Shown here one piece after another: positions 8,004 to 17,054 of a stretch of DNA of 49,124 nucleotides (the stretch's first letter is position 1; each line of letters opens with the position of its first letter). Under the pieces are notes generated by a model that did not search any database, had not been told where the DNA came from, and saw only the letters and a program-made list of their open reading frames with translations. Made by a program: the position numbers and the translations under genes. The DNA comes from Bacillus sp. FJAT-27251 (GTDB lineage Bacteria > Bacillota > Bacilli > Bacillales > Cytobacillaceae). Location: assembly GCF_001273925.1 (NCBI RefSeq), contig NZ_LIGG01000001.1:2590754-2639877 (forward strand), written 5' to 3'.

Positions 8004-8486
8004 TTGGATATCGTAATAAAGGAATTACCTGAATATGAAGTAGCATTTATAAGACGTATTGGAAGTTATTTTGAACCCCAAGAACATTGGGAAGATTTGA
8101 TTAACTGGGCAATTAACAATGGACTTTATCCTCCAGCACAATCGTTTATAGGAATATCATTGGATAATCCTGATTTAGTTGAAGGTAATAATTGTCGTCA
8201 CGATGCGTGTGTTACAATTCCTAAAGGTTTTGAAAAAGAGAAGCATAATGAAATGCAATTCAAAAAGCTGGATGGTGGACAGTATGCTTTGTATCAATTT
8301 TATGATGTACCCGAAAAGCTGAATCTTGCTTATCAATTTATATTTGGACAATGGTTGCCAAATAGTCATCATGAAGTAGACAATAATAGATATAACCTTG
8401 AATTTAATATGAATAACCCTGCCGAAGACCCAGAAGGGAAATGTAAGGTTGATCTATTTGTACCTATAAAGAGTAGAATATCTTGA
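8004..8486 (+). CDS. GyrI-like / effector-binding domain protein
   Basis: A stand-alone 160-residue protein of the GyrI-like small-molecule-binding fold (also the C-terminal domain of AraC and BmrR-type regulators), without a DNA-binding domain. Typical features are the start VIKELPEYEVAFIRRIGSY, the middle CRHDACVTIP strand, then DGGQYALYQFYDVPEKL and the closing KVDLFVPI strand. Such proteins bind drugs or hydrolyse small compounds; the ligand here cannot be inferred. Start is TTG 8004 behind GGGAGATG. The stop codon TGA (8484-8486) lies inside the left terminal repeat of the following repeat copy. Confidence 0.85.
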   Translation: MDIVIKELPEYEVAFIRRIGSYFEPQEHWEDLINWAINNGLYPPAQSFIGISLDNPDLVEGNNCRHDACVTIPKGFEKEKHNEMQFKKLDGGQYALYQFYDVPEKLNLAYQFIFGQWLPNSHHEVDNNRYNLEFNMNNPAEDPEGKCKVDLFVPIKSRIS

Positions 8487-8568
8487 ACTAAGGGGTGCGT
8501 TGGTCCAGGAAGGATAACCGCCTTTTTTGTTGAGTTCCTTATTAAACATACGGGTTAGTTCAATAAGG
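8483..8568 (+). repeat. 85-bp structured repeat, copy 2
   Basis: This copy shows the terminal inverted repeats best: TTGAACTAA (8483-8491) and TTAGTTCAA (8555-8563). The internal hairpin GGTCC...GGATAACCGCC is degenerate, followed by TTTTTTGTTGA and CCTTATTAAAC. The upstream gene's stop codon is in the left arm. Confidence 0.9.
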
Positions 8569-8633
8569 ATTATGGTTTTTTGTAGAAAAGTTATTGGGAT
8601 TTAAGTAAAAAATGTTCAAAAAGGGGATTTACA

Positions 8634-8870
8634 ATGGTGGGAAAGCGGAAATTTTCAGTTGCAGTATTCTTATTAAGTCTTTCTTCATTATTTATTTCGA
8701 TTGGCTTATTTTGGAATCTGGGTATTTTTGTTGATGAGTATGGTTTAAGCCCTGACATTGTTAATGGTGGAGATTTTTGGCTCACAATGGATTGGTTAAG
8801 GTTAATATTACTGTTATTGCTCTGTGTAGTTTCTGTTATTAGTATTTTTAGTGCTAAACAAAATAAGTAA
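8634..8870 (+). CDS. Small membrane protein, unknown function
   Basis: A 78-residue protein with two predicted TM helices (about residues 7-28 and 54-73) separated by an acidic, extracytoplasmic-looking loop of 25 residues. Start ATG 8634 follows AAGGGGATTTACA. I do not recognise the family. It sits between repeat copy 2 and the convergent penicillin-binding protein gene. Confidence 0.75.
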   Translation: MVGKRKFSVAVFLLSLSSLFISIGLFWNLGIFVDEYGLSPDIVNGGDFWLTMDWLRLILLLLLCVVSVISIFSAKQNK

Positions 8871-8922
8871 ATAAAAGCAAAAACATTGTGAAGAATTACA
8901 CTTAAAGGTGTTTTTGAAACAA

Positions 8923-8955
8923 AAGCACACGTTGGTAATCACGTGTGCTTGTTTG
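8923..8955. terminator. Bidirectional terminator between small membrane gene and PBP gene
   Basis: AAGCACACG (8923-8931) pairs with CGTGTGCTT (8942-8950). On the minus strand TTTTGTTTC follows, so it most likely terminates the PBP transcript; it can serve the convergent gene too. Confidence 0.7.
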
Positions 8956-9048
8956 GTTATGAACCGCCCTGCTCGAGAGGTAGCCCGTTTGTATACGGTA
9001 AGGTTCACCGTTTGAAAACAACCTGGCCGATCATATTGGTTCATTATT

Positions 9049-11220
9049 CTAATCCTTCTTCTTTTCTTTCTTTTTATCCTTATTATCCTTTCCCTTATTT
9101 TTTCCATTCTCCTTATTCTCTTTCTTTTTTTTCCTTTTTTCCTCGTCGTTCTTTTGCTTGATTGGCTTTTTCTTCTTTTTGTCGTCTTTTTTCGGCGTAG
9201 GTGCTGGAGGCACGAAATATCGTTTAACGCCTTTTATATACAGTTCATTCCGGATTTTTTCGACAGAGTCTGGCTGTACAAAGCGACTCTCGTCCGCGTA
9301 ACTTTGCATCATCGTTTTAAAGATGCTTTGGGCGATTTTCGTATCGTTCCTTGTCAGATAATTCCCTGGACCGTTTTGGGCATAGCCTGTCCATACGGCC
9401 ATCGTATAATCGGTCGTATACCCAGCAAACCAACTGTCGTTGGTTGCGTCTTCAGGATAGCCGAATTTACGGATGACATTTTCATCGAAGTTGGTGGTTC
9501 CTGTTTTCCCCGCGATATCTGCACCAGGAATGGCAGCTAGTTTCCCTGTTCCATTCGGTGCATTTAGGACGCCCCGCAACATATCGGTAACCATGTACGC
9601 GGTATAGTCCTGCATTACCCGCTCCGCTTTCGGCGTAAAATCAATCACTTCTCCATCCGGGAATTCAACTTTTGCCACAAAATGAGGCTTTGTATAGTTT
9701 CCTCCGTTAGCAAACGCACCATAAGCACCGACTAATTCAACCGGGGTAACCGTGTTGCTTCCAAGCGAATAAGATTCATATACTACACCCTTTGGATAGG
9801 TGATGCCGAGAGCTTCCGAGAATGTTTTGGCCTTCTCTAAGCCAACGCTCTCTAATGTCTTTAAAGCAGGGATATTTCTCGATTCAACTAGCGCTTCACG
9901 AATCGACATCATCCCTCGGTAATTCGTATAGGCATTGCGGATCGGGTCTCCTGTTGAATATTGATAGGGAGCATCTTCAATTTGATGATATGTGGACCAA
10001 TTTAAATATTCGATCGCCGGTCCATAATCAAAAATGGGTTTAAACGTTGAACCTGGTTGACGTTTCGAATCTGTAACAAGATTATGTCCCCGGAACTTCG
10101 TTTGATGCGCTTCTCGGCCACTTCCAATTGCCCTGATTTCTCCTGTTTTTGAATCCATAAAAACAAAAGCCGTTTGAAACCGCTCATTCGGGTATTGAAC
10201 TTGTTCTCCTGAGACAACCGAATCCGCAAGCTCTTGCGCTTTTGGATCCAGCGTTAAGTATATCTTCAATCCATCTTTCGTAATGTCAACGTCCTCTAAC
10301 TGTGTTTCCACTTCTTTTACGGCCGCGTCTAAAAAGGATACATAAGGCATACCGTTGTGATCTTTTTTCTCCGCAAGTCCATCTGTTACTGGGACTTGTT
10401 TCGCTGCTTCCATTTCACTTGTTGAAATGTATCCATGCTTATGCATTAAAGAGAGGACAACATTTCGTCTGTTTGTCGCTGCTTGTTGATTTTCCGCCTT
10501 TGTCGGGTCATAATTATTCGGACTTTGCGTTAATCCTGCAATCATCGCTGCTTGAGAAAGGGTTAGTTGATCAAGCTCGTCCACATCAAGCCCGTAATAA
10601 TTTTTAGCTGCCGCAGCCACTCCATAAGAACGGTTGCCAAGATTGATTTTATTTACATACATCGCAAGAATTTCTTGTTTGCTATACTTATGTTCCAGCT
10701 TATAAGCTAAGTACCATTCCTGTACCTTCCGTTTAATTGCTTTTTCAGGAGACAGAAAGGAATTTTTGATTACTTGCTGGGTAATGGTACTTCCACCCTG
10801 GCTGCCAAATTCCCCTGTTACGTTTACGAAAATCGCTTGCGCTGTCCTCAATAAATCCACGCCTTGATGCTCATAGAAACGGCTGTCTTCCGTCGCAAGG
10901 ATGGCTTCCTCGAGTCGCGCAGGAATTTGATCATACGAAATTTTCGTGCGATGCTCCGTTCCATACTCGTGGATAAAATGACCGTCTTTGTCATAAAACT
11001 TCGATGACAGAGGGTCTTCTAATTTTGCCTTATTAAATTCAGGGACATCCTGTATAAAGGCATATACACCGCCCCCTAAGATCGTTAAGCTAAGGAAGCT
11101 GATTATCAAAAAGCCAATGCACAGTTTTTTAAAGAGTTTAGGAGGTTGTTTTCGTTTCTTTTGTTTGGTAGCTGCTTCAGCAGCCTTACGTTCTTCGCGT
11201 GTTTTATATGCAACTGTCAT
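9049..11220 (-). CDS. Class A penicillin-binding protein (PBP1A family)
   Basis: This bifunctional peptidoglycan synthase has 723 residues. A basic cytoplasmic N-terminus precedes one TM anchor (about 33-55). The GT51 glycosyltransferase domain shows EDSRFYEHQG (catalytic Glu), GGSTITQQ and the KRKVQEW block. The transpeptidase domain has the SxxK nucleophile in RQPGSTFKP, SRN in the place of SxN, and KTGT in ADIAGKTGTTNF. It resembles B. subtilis PonA in the GT domain but is shorter. The last 55 residues are an extracytoplasmic low-complexity tail made almost only of Lys, Glu, Asn and Asp. Start ATG 11220 is preceded by AAAGGTAGGA. No recU is adjacent, unlike ponA, so I give no symbol. Confidence 0.93.
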   Translation of the reverse strand: MTVAYKTREERKAAEAATKQKKRKQPPKLFKKLCIGFLIISFLSLTILGGGVYAFIQDVPEFNKAKLEDPLSSKFYDKDGHFIHEYGTEHRTKISYDQIPARLEEAILATEDSRFYEHQGVDLLRTAQAIFVNVTGEFGSQGGSTITQQVIKNSFLSPEKAIKRKVQEWYLAYKLEHKYSKQEILAMYVNKINLGNRSYGVAAAAKNYYGLDVDELDQLTLSQAAMIAGLTQSPNNYDPTKAENQQAATNRRNVVLSLMHKHGYISTSEMEAAKQVPVTDGLAEKKDHNGMPYVSFLDAAVKEVETQLEDVDITKDGLKIYLTLDPKAQELADSVVSGEQVQYPNERFQTAFVFMDSKTGEIRAIGSGREAHQTKFRGHNLVTDSKRQPGSTFKPIFDYGPAIEYLNWSTYHQIEDAPYQYSTGDPIRNAYTNYRGMMSIREALVESRNIPALKTLESVGLEKAKTFSEALGITYPKGVVYESYSLGSNTVTPVELVGAYGAFANGGNYTKPHFVAKVEFPDGEVIDFTPKAERVMQDYTAYMVTDMLRGVLNAPNGTGKLAAIPGADIAGKTGTTNFDENVIRKFGYPEDATNDSWFAGYTTDYTMAVWTGYAQNGPGNYLTRNDTKIAQSIFKTMMQSYADESRFVQPDSVEKIRNELYIKGVKRYFVPPAPTPKKDDKKKKKPIKQKNDEEKRKKKKENKENGKNKGKDNKDKKKEKKKD

Positions 11221-11288
11221 GATGTTAAAATCCTACCTTTTATACATTATTCAAAGACTGTTTGATTTTTAAAATGGCTGTTTAAAAT

Positions 11289-11504
11289 CTATTCATGATT
11301 CAAAGAAGAAACACGAATATAACGGATCTGGGAGGTATCAAGGCGATCAAGACCTTGCTCCGAACGGATCTTTAAAAAGTTTGTTGTGGTAATCTTTGGG
11401 ATCACCTCATCAAAAATTTGCTCGGCGGTACTATTCAACTCTGTTACGACCCTTTCCGTTTTTACATGATTTTCAAGAATATAACTGACTCGGAAGTTTT
11501 TCAT
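11289..11504 (-). CDS. Small conserved-looking hypothetical protein
   Basis: A 71-residue soluble protein with mixed strand/helix composition and no membrane segment. Start ATG 11504 follows AGAAGGTGTTGTTTT. It is upstream of, and codirectional with, the penicillin-binding protein gene, 68 bp apart, and may share its transcript. I do not recognise the family. Confidence 0.65.
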   Translation of the reverse strand: MKNFRVSYILENHVKTERVVTELNSTAEQIFDEVIPKITTTNFLKIRSEQGLDRLDTSQIRYIRVSSLNHE

Positions 11505-11770
11505 AAAACAACACCTTCTATTTCAATTCATAACCTTTTTATTATACTTATATAAGATTCGACTAGATTTTCTTTTTGTGGGGGGTTTCTATGTAAAAGG
11601 ATCCTTTCCTTCCGAAATACCTTGAAATATGCCAATAGTACTGTACATATTTAAATATTCTTTGTATTTCCCTTAATAAACTTTTCATAGGGAATTATAA
11701 ATGCGTTCCATAAACAAATTAACTAATATTCATTGTCCGACAATAAGGTTCCTTGTTAAAGTAAGAATTC

Positions 11771-11816
11771 ACCACCTTCTTGTGGAAGTCCTTATTGAAC
11801 AAATGGGGCAGGTTAG
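11771..11816 (+). repeat. 85-bp repeat, 3'-half fragment, in a 560-bp gene-free gap
   Basis: CCTTATTGAACAAATGGGGC and the following GGTTAG match the second half of the repeat. The gap 11505-12063 holds this fragment, the fuller copy at 11851 and otherwise AT-rich DNA in which I see no gene. A stray CAATAAGGTTCCTTG just upstream (11740-11755) suggests nested or decayed copies. Confidence 0.65.
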
Positions 11817-11850
11817 CATTCCTTTAATAACTTTGTGAATAAATGGACTT

Positions 11851-11939
11851 AAACAAACGGGTGCGTTGATCAAGGAGGATTAACGCTATTTTTGTGGAAT
11901 TATATTACCTAAATAAATAGGGCAGGTTTGTTGATGAAG
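11851..11939 (+). repeat. 85-bp structured repeat, copy 3
   Basis: Contains ACGGGTGCGTTGATC, AAGGAGGATTAACGC, TATTTTTGTGGAAT and AATAGGGCAGGTTTG in order. The CCTTATTGAAC arm is diverged (TATTACCTAAA). It is upstream of a GNAT gene. Confidence 0.8.
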
Positions 11940-12063
11940 TCTTATTTTAAAGAGGATAAGAATGAGGAGTAAACAAGCATTGAAAGCAAGCCTATTGCTT
12001 AAGTATTGGATGATTTCAATAGGAATTTAAATTAATAAAATGTTACTAATGAGGGGGATTGCA

Positions 12064-12525
12064 TTGGAGACAGAAATAAGGTTTAGAATGGCTGCTGAAA
12101 AAGATTTAGAAAGTATTGTTTCAATGCTTGCAGATGATGTTTTGGGGAGTAAACGGGAGCGTTATGAACACCCACTTCCTAAGAGTTACAAAATGGCATT
12201 GGAGGCTATTACATCTGACCCTAATAACGAATTAGTAGTGGCTTGTGACGGTAATGAAGTGATTGGAGTCCTACAAATTACTTTTACACCATATATAACA
12301 CATCAAGGGGGATGGAGAGCTACCATCGAAGGAGTGAGAACATCAGCTTCCGTAAGAGGGAAGGGTGTAGGTACTGAACTTTTAAAATGGGCGATTTCGC
12401 GTGCAGAAGAACGTGGTTGTCATTTAGTACAGCTTACAACTGATAAAAAAAGGGAAGATGCGTTAAGGTTTTATGAACGGTTAGGTTTTAAAGCAACGCA
12501 TGAGGGTTTTAAGCTAAAGCTTTAA
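12064..12525 (+). CDS. GNAT family N-acetyltransferase
   Basis: A compact 153-residue acetyltransferase with the full GNAT signature: VRTSASVRGKGVGTELLKWA (motif A, acetyl-CoA pyrophosphate loop RGKGVG) and DALRFYERLGF (motif B). The start is TTG 12064, six bases after GAGGGGG; the ATG at 12040 would overlap that ribosome site. The substrate is unknown; close relatives are often annotated as amine or aminoglycoside-type acetyltransferases, without proof. Monocistronic, behind repeat copy 3. Confidence 0.9.
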   Translation: METEIRFRMAAEKDLESIVSMLADDVLGSKRERYEHPLPKSYKMALEAITSDPNNELVVACDGNEVIGVLQITFTPYITHQGGWRATIEGVRTSASVRGKGVGTELLKWAISRAEERGCHLVQLTTDKKREDALRFYERLGFKATHEGFKLKL

Positions 12526-12668
12526 TAACTTTTTTAAAACCAAAATGAAATTTCGAAAACAATCAATTCAATCGTTTTTCGTTTATAAAACTTATTAAGA
12601 AATATGCACTGGGAAAAATTTAAATCATATAAAGGAGATATCCCGTTTGAATGCTTGAGGAGGATATT

Positions 12669-13766
12669 ATGAAACCAATGTTACCTAGTGAAAAATATTT
12701 CGGTAATTTAGAACTGGTTTATGCATTTTATGGGGCTATGCCTACAGGTGTTTCTGTTTCAGAAACCGGTCGTATTTTCATTTGCTTTCCGAAATGGGGA
12801 GACGATGTTAAATTTACGGTGGCGGAAATTGTTGAGGGTAAATTGCAGCCTTATCCTAATTTACAAACCAATTTGGTTAACCCCGAGAATATCACAATGA
12901 CATTCATCAGTGTCCAAAGTGTAGTTACTGATGGAAGGGGAACGCTGTGGATATTAGATACAGCGGCACCTAATTTTTCTGAACCTATTAAAGGGGGGGC
13001 AAAATTAGTAGCTGTTGATTTACAAACCAATACAATAAGAAAAGTATATACCTTTACTGAAGATGTTGTCCTGCCTACAACTTATCTGAATGATGTCCGT
13101 TTTGATTTTCGTGTTGGAAAAGAAGGTTATGCCTATATAACGGATTCTTCTTCAAGAGGACCAGGAGCTATTATCGTCGTAGATTTATCAAGTGGAAACG
13201 CGTTCAGACGGTTAAATGGGGCAAATTCAACTTCACCCGATCCTTATTTTTTACCGAAAGTAGAAGGTCTAATTTTAATGAATCGAAACAAAGATGGTTC
13301 AACGTCTCCATTTAGATTGGCGTCTGATAGTATTGCGATTTCTCCTGATGGAAAGATATTATATTTTGCTCCACTAACCAGCCGTCATTTGTTTTCGATC
13401 TCAACAGAAGCCCTGAGAGACAGAACGATACCGGACATTGATTTACCCTATCATGTGGAGTATTGGGGAGAAAAGGGTGCGTCTGATGGAATGATCACCG
13501 ATGCAAAGGGGAATGTTTATGCTGGAGATTATGAAAACAACTGTATCCGTAAAATATTGCCAAATGGCACAATGGAAACTATCGCACACGATCCGAGAAT
13601 TTTGTGGCCAGATACTTTTTCAATTGGTCCGGATCAGTATTTGTATGTCATTGTGAACCAATTACATCGGCAGCCTAGATTTCATTATGGTAAAGACTTA
13701 CGACAGAAACCTTATAGTTTACTTCGTATCAAAATTGATGAATTTCATGCTCTAACCTTTTCATAA
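12669..13766 (+). CDS. Major royal jelly / yellow-family beta-propeller protein
   Basis: A 365-residue cytosolic protein of the MRJP/yellow family, a six-bladed propeller known mainly from insects (dopachrome conversion) with bacterial members of unknown function. Recognisable blocks are YAFYGAMPTGVSVSETGRIF at the start, GTLWILDT, VRFDFRVGKEGYAYITDSS, SDSIAISPDGKILYFAPLTS and GNVYAGDYENNCIRK. There is no signal peptide, unlike the secreted insect proteins. Start ATG 12669 lies six bases after GAGGAGG. It appears monocistronic and ends at a strong terminator shared with the coat-protein operon. Confidence 0.85.
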   Translation: MKPMLPSEKYFGNLELVYAFYGAMPTGVSVSETGRIFICFPKWGDDVKFTVAEIVEGKLQPYPNLQTNLVNPENITMTFISVQSVVTDGRGTLWILDTAAPNFSEPIKGGAKLVAVDLQTNTIRKVYTFTEDVVLPTTYLNDVRFDFRVGKEGYAYITDSSSRGPGAIIVVDLSSGNAFRRLNGANSTSPDPYFLPKVEGLILMNRNKDGSTSPFRLASDSIAISPDGKILYFAPLTSRHLFSISTEALRDRTIPDIDLPYHVEYWGEKGASDGMITDAKGNVYAGDYENNCIRKILPNGTMETIAHDPRILWPDTFSIGPDQYLYVIVNQLHRQPRFHYGKDLRQKPYSLLRIKIDEFHALTFS

Positions 13767-13840
13767 AAAATAATGTAAAACAAAAACGAGTAACAAGAGG
13801 TATAAATAATATTTACTTCTGGGAAATAAACTCAAAATGG

Positions 13841-13893
13841 TTTACTAGGAACAGTTTATTTGGTGAGTGTTAAACTGTTCCTGGTAAATTTTT
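13841..13893. terminator. Bidirectional terminator (MRJP gene / coat operon)
   Basis: TTTACTAGGAACAGTTTA (13841-13858) pairs with TAAACTGTTCCTGGTAAA (13871-13888), a near-perfect 18-bp stem with T-runs. It separates two convergent genes. Confidence 0.88.
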
Positions 13894-14197
13894 ATAATGT
13901 CGGTAAGTTCAATGCTGTATTGATATTATTTAAATCTAAATTGATTTGTTCGTTTGTATCCCAAATATGGTACCATCCTTTTTCTACCATATATGCGGAT
14001 ATTTGTTCATGCATATCAAGTGCTTCCACTAAATGACGAGTGAGCATTTCTTTAATTTCCGGTGTTCCTGATTCTGTAACAGCCATGGCATAATTTCTTA
14101 CCCCACTTTTAGCAGCAATCAATAAATCCATTGCAACAACTTGGTCCGATAGTGCATTCATGCCAGTTAAATTTTCAATGATTGGATTCATGTTCAT
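13892..14197 (-). CDS. yraD: CotF-like spore coat protein (YraD-like)
   Basis: A 101-residue protein of the coat F family, the C-terminal half type: it has MNALSDQVVAMDLLIAAKSGVRNYA followed by a helical LTRHLVEALDMHEQISAYMVEKGWYH segment ending in the family's aromatic motif. It would be a spore coat component. It is the last gene of a five-gene minus-strand operon whose order and protein sizes match B. subtilis yraG-yraF-adhB-yraE-yraD as I recall it. Two ATGs (14197 and 14191) are possible behind AGGAG. Confidence 0.85.
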   Translation of the reverse strand: MNMNPIIENLTGMNALSDQVVAMDLLIAAKSGVRNYAMAVTESGTPEIKEMLTRHLVEALDMHEQISAYMVEKGWYHIWDTNEQINLDLNNINTALNLPTL

Positions 14198-14208
14198 TCA
14201 TCTCCTAA

Positions 14209-14403
14209 TTACTGCTTTGCGTTTGTAAGGATAGAGGCATATTCTTGTAATTGTCTCGTAGATACATCAATGTCTTGCTGCATAATATCTTTTAATAGCT
14301 GATCTGTAACTAACGCTTTCATCGTTTTGGATTTAGTTAAACAAGTGGTTTTAAATGCAGCCATCTCATGGACCTCAAGTACTTCATGTAAGGCGTAGTT
14401 CAT
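14209..14403 (-). CDS. yraE: CotF-related small spore protein (YraE-like)
   Basis: A 64-residue, wholly helical protein with the pattern LHEVLEVHEMAAFKTTCLTKSK, close to the longer paralogue encoded at 15961-16206 ([16 protein letters not shown]). These short proteins look like the detached N-terminal half of CotF, whose C-terminal half is represented by the next gene. Start ATG 14403 follows GGGAGGTATAAAAA. Expected in the spore coat. Confidence 0.82.
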   Translation of the reverse strand: MNYALHEVLEVHEMAAFKTTCLTKSKTMKALVTDQLLKDIMQQDIDVSTRQLQEYASILTNAKQ

Positions 14404-14420
14404 TTTTTATACCTCCCTTC

Positions 14421-15557
14421 TCAAGGTTTCAACACTACTTTTATACAGTCATCCATTTTTGTGTCAAAAATCTCATAGCCACGCTTTGCTTCACTAAGTG
14501 GAAGTACATGGCTTACGACATCTCCTGGATCAATTTTTCCGGTGGAAACTAATTCAAACATATATGGCATATAATGAATTACAGGTGCTTGTCCTGAGCG
14601 GATATTGACGTTACGGTTCATAATATCTCCCATTGGGAATCCATTATATCTGCCACCGTAAACACCTGTAACCTGGATTGTCCCGCCTTTACGCACTGCT
14701 TGTGAAGCCATGATAAACGCACTGAATGCTCCGCCTTGAAGCTTCATTCCGCTCGCCAGGAATTCCATATCAGTCATTTTACCGTCCATACCAACTGCAT
14801 CAATGACAACATCAGCGCCGCCTTTGGTGATTTCCTTCAGATAACTTCCTACATTCTCATGGTCCTCAAAGTTAACAATTTCTACTTTGTTGGTGCGCTT
14901 TGCGTGCTGCAGGCGATAATTGACATAATCAACGGCAATGACTCGCTTTGCACCTTTTAACCAACAGAATTTTTGTGCAAAAAGACCAACCGGGCCACAG
15001 CCAAGAACAATGACTGTATCTCCATCCTTTACACCTGCATTGTCAACACTCCAAAAACCAGTAGTCATCGCATCGGCAATTACTGCTAACTTTTCATCTG
15101 GTTCTTCACAAGTCTCTGGAATTTTAAAATGAGTAAAGTTGGCAAATGGCACTCTTAAATATTCAGCTTGCCCACCTGGATAGCCACCCGTCGTACCAGA
15201 ATATCCGAAATAGGCACCCATATCACCATTATCATTTGAATTATCACATTGGCTTTCCAAATGATTTTTGCAGTAATGGCATTCACCGCACGCTATATTA
15301 AAGGGGATAATTACTCGATCTCCCTTTTTTAGCTTAGTCACACCCGGACCAACTTCTTCGACGATTCCCATTGGTTCATGGCCAATAACATAGTTTTCTT
15401 GCAGGTTAGGAATCATGCCATGAATCAAATGTAAATCAGACCCACATATAGCTGTACTTGTTACTTTAATAATCATGTCATCTGGTTTTTCAATCTTTGG
15501 ATCTGGAACTTCTTTGACTACAACATTTTTAATACCTTGATACGTTACTGCCTTCAT
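14421..15557 (-). CDS. adhB: Zinc-dependent alcohol dehydrogenase (AdhB-like)
   Basis: A 378-residue medium-chain dehydrogenase of the formaldehyde-dehydrogenase-like branch. Catalytic zinc ligands are Cys in [11 protein letters not shown] (about residue 38), the His in [14 protein letters not shown] (about residue 60) and a later acidic residue. The structural zinc site is [15 protein letters not shown]. The NAD-binding loop is [11 protein letters not shown]. It is inserted between two pairs of CotF-like genes, the arrangement known for adhB in B. subtilis, so it may be expressed in the mother cell and act in or near the coat. Start ATG 15557. Confidence 0.92.
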   Translation of the reverse strand: MKAVTYQGIKNVVVKEVPDPKIEKPDDMIIKVTSTAICGSDLHLIHGMIPNLQENYVIGHEPMGIVEEVGPGVTKLKKGDRVIIPFNIACGECHYCKNHLESQCDNSNDNGDMGAYFGYSGTTGGYPGGQAEYLRVPFANFTHFKIPETCEEPDEKLAVIADAMTTGFWSVDNAGVKDGDTVIVLGCGPVGLFAQKFCWLKGAKRVIAVDYVNYRLQHAKRTNKVEIVNFEDHENVGSYLKEITKGGADVVIDAVGMDGKMTDMEFLASGMKLQGGAFSAFIMASQAVRKGGTIQVTGVYGGRYNGFPMGDIMNRNVNIRSGQAPVIHYMPYMFELVSTGKIDPGDVVSHVLPLSEAKRGYEIFDTKMDDCIKVVLKP

Positions 15558-15575
15558 TGGTTACAGCCTCCAGTG

Positions 15576-15944
15576 TTAGTGTTCATCAGGTGTCCGGTCA
15601 AACATACCTTTTCGATTGGTCTCAACAGGAAATAGATTCATTTTGCCAATCATCAATGTATTGTTGGCAGAGAGTTGATCTAGTTTATACTGTTCACTTA
15701 GTTCGTAAGGATGGAACCATTTTTTATTAATCATTAGTTCTGTAATTTCTTGGTGCATGGCAATTCCTTGCATTAACTGTTTTCGTAAGAGGGTTCTAAC
15801 ATCAGGTGATGCGGACTCCGTTAATGCGACAGCGATATTGCGGACACCTTCTTTGGCACGAAGAAGTAAATCCATCGCAAATGTGGTATCTGCTAGCTCT
15901 GGTACATGTAGCGAGTTTATAGGGTCTAAATAGTCATTATTCAA
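15576..15944 (-). CDS. yraF: CotF-like spore coat protein (YraF-like)
   Basis: A 122-residue CotF-family protein with [27 protein letters not shown], paralogous to the 13892-14197 product, plus a 25-residue C-terminal extension. The [14 protein letters not shown] block near residue 80 corresponds to the Tyr/His-rich end of the fold. The length equals that of B. subtilis YraF. It is 18 bp upstream of adhB and 16 bp downstream of the YraG-like gene, so cotranscription is certain enough to assume. Confidence 0.85.
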   Translation of the reverse strand: MNNDYLDPINSLHVPELADTTFAMDLLLRAKEGVRNIAVALTESASPDVRTLLRKQLMQGIAMHQEITELMINKKWFHPYELSEQYKLDQLSANNTLMIGKMNLFPVETNRKGMFDRTPDEH

Positions 15945-15960
15945 TGAATTTGCCTCCTTT

Positions 15961-16206
15961 TCAATTTACTATAGGTGTTGGCCGGTTTTGAGGAACAGGA
16001 GCTTCAAAAGGTGCGCGTTGATAAACTGCCTGTAATTCTCTAAGCTCTTGCATGGATTGTTCAACATCTTTTTGCATTAATGCTCTCAAATCTTGATCAA
16101 ATGCCAGACCTTGCATTAGTTTTGATTTCGCTAAGCAAAGGGTTTTAAAATTTATAACTTCATGAAGATCCAATGACTCATGATCGGCTAATTTTTGATT
16201 ATCCAT
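15961..16206 (-). CDS. yraG: CotF-related small spore protein (YraG-like)
   Basis: The first gene of the coat operon, 81 residues. The helical core [20 protein letters not shown] is shared with the YraE-like protein, and a Pro-rich C-terminal tail (residues 65-81) is extra. Start ATG 16206 follows AAGGAGG. An 18-bp palindrome lies about 25 bp upstream. I could not identify a convincing SigG or SigK promoter by eye. Confidence 0.83.
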   Translation of the reverse strand: MDNQKLADHESLDLHEVINFKTLCLAKSKLMQGLAFDQDLRALMQKDVEQSMQELRELQAVYQRAPFEAPVPQNRPTPIVN

Positions 16207-16230
16207 TTCTAATTAACCTCCTTATTCTTT

Positions 16231-16248
16231 AATACAATCAATTGTATT
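16231..16248. promoter_or_regulatory. Perfect palindrome upstream of the coat/adhB operon
   Basis: AATACAAT-CA-ATTGTATT, eight-base arms with a 2-base centre, sits 25-42 bp before the first start codon. The position suits an operator, but the factor is unknown and AT-rich palindromes can arise by chance. Confidence 0.35.
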
Positions 16249-16477
16249 GTTCCAAAATAGGAGGGGAACATTCTTTAATGGTTTTAAAAAAATTGGTAAA
16301 TAATCTTAAATAGTTGGAATATTCATGAAGTCGGGGCTTTTATTGTGATGGCTGAGGGATGATTGCTGCGGCGGTTCTTTATAGTAGCAAAAAAATGTTC
16401 AACCAGAATTACATATAATACGAAAGGAAGAAGAAATACCTCATCCTTTTTCCTTATTGTTGATTAATAACCTCTAT

Positions 16478-16966
16478 CTAAGAGAGGTCGTATTTATTAT
16501 TAAAAAGACGTCTTATAACAGACATGGAAAATCTGACCAATAAAAAGGAAAAAGAAAGTGAATAAAAAGTGGTTTTCCAATTCCATCCCTTTTTATATTT
16601 AACAAGCTGTGTATTTTTTTCTAGCCATAGCTCAGTAATAGTCATCGGTACACTGAAATACAGAACTTTTAAAAGGCACTGAAGGATGCCAGAATCTTTG
16701 GTCAGTTGATTATAAAAGACACATGTAATCGGGAATAGTATGTAATCAAACACCACACTTGTTTTAACTTGTTTTGGAAATCTAGTGGGGTATTTAACAA
16801 AACCTTTATTTACAACCAGTTTATCGACCAATGATGCATAATAACTTTTTATAAAGAAAACAAGGAGCCAGTCCTTTGCAAGTGGTTTTTTAATTAAGTA
16901 AATAAAGGAACTAATACCAAAGAAATAAAGCAACTTTATAAGGTTTTTTTCAAATTTCCGACCCAT
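16478..16966 (-). CDS. CBO0543-type multipass membrane protein
   Basis: A 162-residue membrane protein with about four hydrophobic helices, resembling the CBO0543 family of Bacillus/Clostridium membrane proteins of unknown function. Typical blocks are KDWLLVFFIKSYYASLVDKLVV and YPTRFPKQVKTSVVFDYILFP. The ATG at 16966 lies behind GGAGG; the ATG at 16981 would overlap that ribosome site. Some relatives are expressed during sporulation, but nothing in this sequence proves it. Its 3' end overlaps a small ACCTCT/AGAGGT hairpin. Confidence 0.8.
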   Translation of the reverse strand: MGRKFEKNLIKLLYFFGISSFIYLIKKPLAKDWLLVFFIKSYYASLVDKLVVNKGFVKYPTRFPKQVKTSVVFDYILFPITCVFYNQLTKDSGILQCLLKVLYFSVPMTITELWLEKNTQLVKYKKGWNWKTTFYSLSFSFLLVRFSMSVIRRLFNNKYDLS

Positions 16967-17054
16967 GTCTAGCACCTCCATAAGATAGCTTATCTCTAAT
17001 GCAGGTGGTTATACTTAGATTATTCGAAGATAAGTTAAGTACACACACGTTAAC

